DNA of 54,001 nt. Source: Candidatus Omnitrophota bacterium. GTDB taxonomy: Bacteria > Omnitrophota > Koll11 > JAHIPI01. The stretch spans positions 1 through 54,001 of the forward strand of contig JAQUMG010000001.1 in the NCBI GenBank assembly GCA_028718265.1. Direction: 5' to 3'. Below are positions 50,747 through 54,001 of the stretch, piece by piece; the stretch's first letter is position 1; each line of letters opens with the position of its first letter. The notes under the pieces were generated by a model. That model made no database searches, was not told the origin of the DNA, and saw nothing but the letters and a program-made list of their open reading frames with translations. Made by a program: the position numbers and the translations under genes.

Positions 50747-53212
50747 TTATATTTCTTTAGCCAATATGCCTGAATGATTCTCCCGTAATATCTTATACGC
50801 CAGAAGCTTCAGCCTATCATTAAATAAAAACCATATGAACGCATAAAGCCAAACAAATGCGGCCCACTTCCACCCGATCGGAGACATAAATACACCATAG
50901 ACGGTTATCAATGTCGCGACTATCTGCGTTCCTATAACAGCACCCAGAAGAATGTTCGAGGGCCGGTAGGACCAGAACGGTCCCTTTGTCCTCGTAATAA
51001 ATATAGTAAGATGCCCCGCAACAGATAATTTTAAATATATGAGGGACTGAATTGTTTCCCTGGAAAGGTGAAATACTTGTTCTCCCAGATAAAAAAGCCC
51101 AAAAGAAGCAATGACGCCGGCTATGCCCAATACAGTAGCCATGCCTAGAACTACAGGCATATTCCATTTTTCAGGAGTTTTATAATAAGGGGTGCGGTCG
51201 TAAGCGATAGATATGATGGCGCCATCGTTCAATATGGCCAGAAGTACTATCATTATTGCGGTAACGGGATAAAAATTAAACACGAGTATTGATAGCGTCA
51301 TTAGCAAAAGCACTCGTATAGTCTCCGCTATGCGGTATATAGCGTAATAAGTCATGCGTTGAAATATTTTGCGGCTCTCTTTTATTGCGTCTATTATGAC
51401 GGAAAGTCCCGGGGCCAGCAGCACTATCGCGCTCGCTGCCCGCGCGGCGTCGGTCGCCCCCGATACCGCGATACCGACATCGGCTTTTTTCAAAGCCGGC
51501 GCGTCGTTCACACCGTCACCCGTCATTCCCACTATATTATTCCTACGTTGAAGCATCTCCACTATTCGATATTTATGCTCAGGAAAGACCTGAGCAAAAC
51601 CGTCTGCCTTTTCTACGGTTTCCGATAAATAAGAGTCGTTCTTTTTTGCGTCCTCCATAAGGATGCCGGCGTCCAATATATTCGTTCCGAGGTTCAGCTG
51701 ACCGGCTATTTCCTTAGCTATCACGACCTGATCACCCGTAAGCATCTTCATTTTTATCCCCATATCCGCTGCGGCTCTGATCGTTTCTCTGGAGTCATCG
51801 CGCGGCGGATCATACATGGGAATTACACCTAAAAAACGCCATTTCCCGTCATCACCTGTCTTCGCCACACCCAGCGACCGGAAACCTCTTGACGCAAATT
51901 CCGCAGTCTTTTTTTCAACCGACTCTTTAACTTCGCCGATATTTGACGAGAGAGCAAGAATAACCTGAGGCGCACCCTTTGTGACTTTAAACGCACGGTC
52001 GCCTTCTCCCCTTACGTCTGCTTCCGTCCTTTTCTGGACAGGGTCGAATGGCATAAAGTGAGTTATCTGATATGCTTTTAGATCCCGCTTATCTTTAATG
52101 CCGCCTATTACGGTCAGGTCTATCTGGTCCTGGTCTTCCTCTCTTGACGCTAACGCCGCGTATAGAAGCAGTTCGCCGGATCTCGCTCCCGAGACTGAAA
52201 AGGGATCACCCAATGTCAGTTTGTTCTGAGTCAATGTTCCTGTCTTATCGGAACATAGCATGTTAACTCCCGCCAATTCTTCTATGCTGGATAATTTTGT
52301 GACTATCGCCTGCTTCATAGCCAGCAGCCTCGCGCCTACGGCCATAGTCACCGATAAAACCGTCGGCATAGCCACCGGTATAGCCGCAACCGTCAGGATC
52401 AGACAAAATTCGAATATCGTAAGCATATGCTCGCCGCGGAATAGCGCTACTATCAATATAACGGCAACAAGCGCGATGGCCAGAAGGATCAGGTAATCCC
52501 CGATCTTTAAGACCGCTCGTTGAAGATGGCTCTCCGTATGCGCCTCCTCGACAAGTTGAACTGTTTTGCCAAAATATGTATTTTTTCCTGTAGCAATTAC
52601 GTAGGCTTCTATCTCACCCCGTTTTATTATGGATCCGGAGTAACAAGTTTGCTCCGTTTTTCTTTCCACCGGCAACGATTCTCCGGTAAGGGCAGATTGG
52701 TCGACTTCAACAGGATCTCCTTCTGCCAGCACCACATCAGCCGGCACGATCTCTCCTATGCGCAGACGCACATAATCTCCGGGGACTAGTTCTCTCGCAG
52801 GTATAATCGTCCACACCCCGTTCCTTCTGACTTTTGCCTTTAAGGCAAGTTTTGATTTAAGGGCCTCTATGGTATTGCCCGCCTGAAACTCTTCCCAAAA
52901 ACCAACGCATGCGTTTATCGCTAGCAATGCAAGGATAATAAAGAAATCCGCCCAGTGCCGTACAAGAGCGGAAAGGATGATCGCTACTTCTATCATCCAC
53001 GGGATCGGTCCCCAAAAATAGGAAAGAAATTTCAATATGGGGTGCGTCTTTTTTTCGATGATCTCATTAAAGCCGTACTGGGCAACACGTTTTTTTGCAT
53101 CATCTGCACTCAACCCCTTTTCGGAAATATTCAGTCGTTTTTTGAGCTCTTCCATGGAAATATTTGATTGCCCGGTATTTACTGCCTTTTTCTCTTTATC
53201 GTGGCCAGCCAT
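50747..53212 (-). CDS. P3A-type proton-efflux ATPase
   Basis: An 821-residue P-type ATPase: TGES (176-179), phosphorylation site DKTGTLT with Asp322, M4 PxxP-type segment AAIPVAMPTVL, hinge GDGVNDAPALKKADVGIAV. The absence of N-terminal metal-binding domains and CPC motif excludes heavy-metal transport; the pattern fits the plasma-membrane H+-ATPase group (P3A). It exports protons at the cost of ATP and so contributes to acid tolerance, like the AspD/AspT set. GGGGG precedes ATG 53212. Confidence 0.92.
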   Translation of the reverse strand: MAGHDKEKKAVNTGQSNISMEELKKRLNISEKGLSADDAKKRVAQYGFNEIIEKKTHPILKFLSYFWGPIPWMIEVAIILSALVRHWADFFIILALLAINACVGFWEEFQAGNTIEALKSKLALKAKVRRNGVWTIIPARELVPGDYVRLRIGEIVPADVVLAEGDPVEVDQSALTGESLPVERKTEQTCYSGSIIKRGEIEAYVIATGKNTYFGKTVQLVEEAHTESHLQRAVLKIGDYLILLAIALVAVILIVALFRGEHMLTIFEFCLILTVAAIPVAMPTVLSVTMAVGARLLAMKQAIVTKLSSIEELAGVNMLCSDKTGTLTQNKLTLGDPFSVSGARSGELLLYAALASREEDQDQIDLTVIGGIKDKRDLKAYQITHFMPFDPVQKRTEADVRGEGDRAFKVTKGAPQVILALSSNIGEVKESVEKKTAEFASRGFRSLGVAKTGDDGKWRFLGVIPMYDPPRDDSRETIRAAADMGIKMKMLTGDQVVIAKEIAGQLNLGTNILDAGILMEDAKKNDSYLSETVEKADGFAQVFPEHKYRIVEMLQRRNNIVGMTGDGVNDAPALKKADVGIAVSGATDAARAASAIVLLAPGLSVIIDAIKESRKIFQRMTYYAIYRIAETIRVLLLMTLSILVFNFYPVTAIMIVLLAILNDGAIISIAYDRTPYYKTPEKWNMPVVLGMATVLGIAGVIASFGLFYLGEQVFHLSRETIQSLIYLKLSVAGHLTIFITRTKGPFWSYRPSNILLGAVIGTQIVATLITVYGVFMSPIGWKWAAFVWLYAFIWFLFNDRLKLLAYKILRENHSGILAKEI

Positions 53213-53260
53213 ATTTACATACCCCCTTGTTCAAATCCTGATATCTTTAAATCTTCACAT

Positions 53261-53521
53261 TTATGACCCGGTCTTTATTGTCATTGCGGCAAAAAGATCT
53301 TCTGTGTCCTGACGTTTACAAAGCTCCCCTCCGGGATTCATAACTGTTGCGGCGCCCGCAGCAACACCAAATCGTACCGACTCTTTTAATGGCTTGCCTT
53401 GCGCTAAACTTAAAACTAGTAATTTTTGGTGCCATCCTACAATGGGACACCCTACAAACATAAAAGCCAGGCTTTGCATGCCCGGCTTCTTTGATCCGCT
53501 ATCTTGTGTCATGTTGCTCAT
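53261..53521 (-). pseudogene. Remnant of a PfkB-family sugar kinase (C-terminus only)
   Basis: The last 50 or so codons read SLAQGKPLKESVRFGVAAGA then ATVMNPGGELCKRQDTEDL, the C-terminal end of 1-phosphofructokinase/tagatose kinases. The N-terminal catalytic part is missing; the upstream codons in this frame (about 1-30) look non-coding and include an AAGCCGGG...CCTGGCTT hairpin. It appears to be a dead fragment after a deletion, immediately above the proton ATPase gene. Confidence 0.7.
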
Positions 53522-53555
53522 AAAGCAAGCCTTTTCCTTTGCCTGACTTGTATTT

Positions 53556-53616
53556 TGTCCGGCTCATATGCATCGGAAAAATTTCCTTCGGATATTTTTC
53601 CGATATTCGCCGGACA
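53556..53616. repeat. Large inverted repeat
   Basis: Outer arms TGTCCGGC (53556-53563) and GCCGGACA (53609-53616) with an inner 11-bp arm pair ATCGGAAAAAT (53572-53582) and ATTTTTCCGAT (53594-53604) form a long hairpin in the spacer above the PfkB remnant. The TGTCCGG ends link it to the dispersed spacer repeats. Confidence 0.75.
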
Positions 53617-53649
53617 TTTTTGCCTGAGTCAATCAGAAACAAAAATTGG

Positions 53650-53679
53650 GGTCCCTCTCGTATAAGCCGAGGGGAAACC
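53650..53679 (-). ncRNA. Promoter-proximal terminator hairpin (repeat module, copy B)
   Basis: CGAG/CTCG and GGG/CCC stems with a bulge and outer ACC/GGT, followed on the minus strand by AATTTTTGTTTC. With the promoter at 53701-53728 it would produce a transcript of some 50 bases that stops before the PfkB remnant. Confidence 0.5.
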
Positions 53680-53916
53680 TCTCTCTATTTACAAGTATGT
53701 ATTATAGACCAATTGATGGCGAAAACAAGAGAAATTGCGGCTTTAGAGAGGCTTATTCCTCGCCAAGATGCCTGCACTTCGAAGCCAATCTTCTATGAGA
53801 AACATTCAAAGGCGAAGAAGTGTCCGTTTTGTCCGGTCATTTTTGGCGGGAAATGACGTAACTATTTGAAAGGCAAAGAGATGCCAAATGTCCACTCCAA
53901 CAAGGCGGACATTTCT
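53665..53916. repeat. Intergenic repeat copy B
   Basis: Near-identical to copy A over 157 bases (53665-53821 with 44093-44249), then a tail with CCGGTCATTTTTGGC, ATGACGTAACTATTTG and a terminal AGGCGGACATT. It occupies the spacer 53617-53932, which has no gene. Confidence 0.8.
53701..53728 (-). promoter_or_regulatory. Promoter of repeat copy B
   Basis: Minus strand: -35 TTGTTT (53723-53728), 16-base spacer, -10 TATAAT (53701-53706); same as copy A. Confidence 0.65.
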
Positions 53917-53932
53917 ATATTTTCAGCCTGTT

Positions 53933-54001
53933 CTAAACGATATATCCTTTGATCGTTAGAAAAATGCCGATCAAAATCATTATGCCCCAAGGGATTAGCA
54001 C
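53933..54001 (-). CDS. 3' end of an unidentified membrane protein gene (truncated by window edge)
   Basis: The frame is open from the right edge to a TAG at 53933 and encodes 22 residues, LIPWGIMILIGIFLTIKGYI and one more, which is a hydrophobic helix. The family cannot be named from this. Confidence 0.35.
   Translation of the reverse strand: MLIPWGIMILIGIFLTIKGYIV

Noticed and set aside
42750..53930. Chromosomal integron attC sites
   Set aside because: The spacer repeats have inverted GTCCG/CGGAC ends but lack RYYYAAC/GTTRRRY cores, and no integrase is present.
1..54001. tRNA, rRNA, CRISPR array or insertion sequence
   Set aside because: No cloverleaf-like segment, rRNA stretch, regularly spaced repeats or transposase was seen on either strand.

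Overview
The window comes from a Gram-negative bacterium with about 45% G+C by eye. It encodes outer-membrane porins, periplasmic proteins, a MscS channel and Znu/Feo uptake. A giant secreted helical protein, clade-style intergenic repeats and C1/Fe-S genes otherwise best known from archaea and anaerobes point to an uncultured lineage, plausibly Omnitrophota (OP3, PVC-related). That placement is inference from gene content. Nearly everything is read from the minus strand; the only clear plus-strand gene is a 5'-truncated histidine kinase at the left edge. No tRNA, rRNA, CRISPR array, transposase or prophage was found.

Region 1 (0.9-15.2 kb, minus) is one tightly packed run with a good promoter and structured leader at 15.1-15.2 kb. 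It encodes a membrane-sensor/HAMP/trehalose-6-phosphate synthase fusion, OtsB, a DUF5752-like protein, a TreT-like trehalose synthase, a membrane histidine kinase, a ClC chloride transporter, a 49-residue membrane protein, aspartate 4-decarboxylase (AspD), the AspT aspartate:alanine antiporter, a periplasmic asparaginase, an OprB-type porin and a second outer-membrane barrel. It reads as a combined osmotic/acid stress and energy module: trehalose as solute, and Asn to Asp to Ala + CO2 as a proton-consuming, electrogenic cycle with ClC as possible electrical shunt.

Region 2 (15.4-19.9 kb, minus) has a small membrane protein, a compact mannose-6-phosphate-isomerase-type cupin, a cytidylyltransferase-like protein, a GT4/helical-barrel fusion and a GH130 glycoside phosphorylase, suggesting mannoside metabolism. 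Region 3 (20.3-36.4 kb, minus) is a metal and Fe-S island: a Fur regulator with its own box, a DUF5320 protein with a Fur-like box, two NifX-like proteins, a 1-Cys peroxiredoxin, a methyltransferase, two ferredoxin-inserted MinD ATPases, MetV, Mrp, DUF2099 (methanogenesis marker 8), a NifU-like scaffold, an MBL protein, FeoA/FeoB and a metallophosphoesterase, followed by a Zur-like operon with a CcdA-like protein, a TPR protein, a DUF3299-like protein and ZnuA/C/B.

Region 4 (36.5-42.8 kb) is a single 2009-residue secreted protein behind a long leader with two terminator-like hairpins. Region 5 (43.0-50.4 kb, minus) holds MscS, rhodanese, MsrB-MsrA, hemerythrin, DUF1634, TauE, a short pyruvate kinase, DUF6132 and a YHS-thioredoxin-reductase-like fusion. 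Region 6 (50.5-54.0 kb) has AtpZ, a P3A proton ATPase, a PfkB remnant and the end of an unseen gene. Dispersed repeats recur where transcription units appear to meet. Three copies (42.8, 44.1 and 53.7 kb) carry a promoter followed at once by a small hairpin, two of them with a T-run, and are the best candidates for an undescribed regulatory RNA element.
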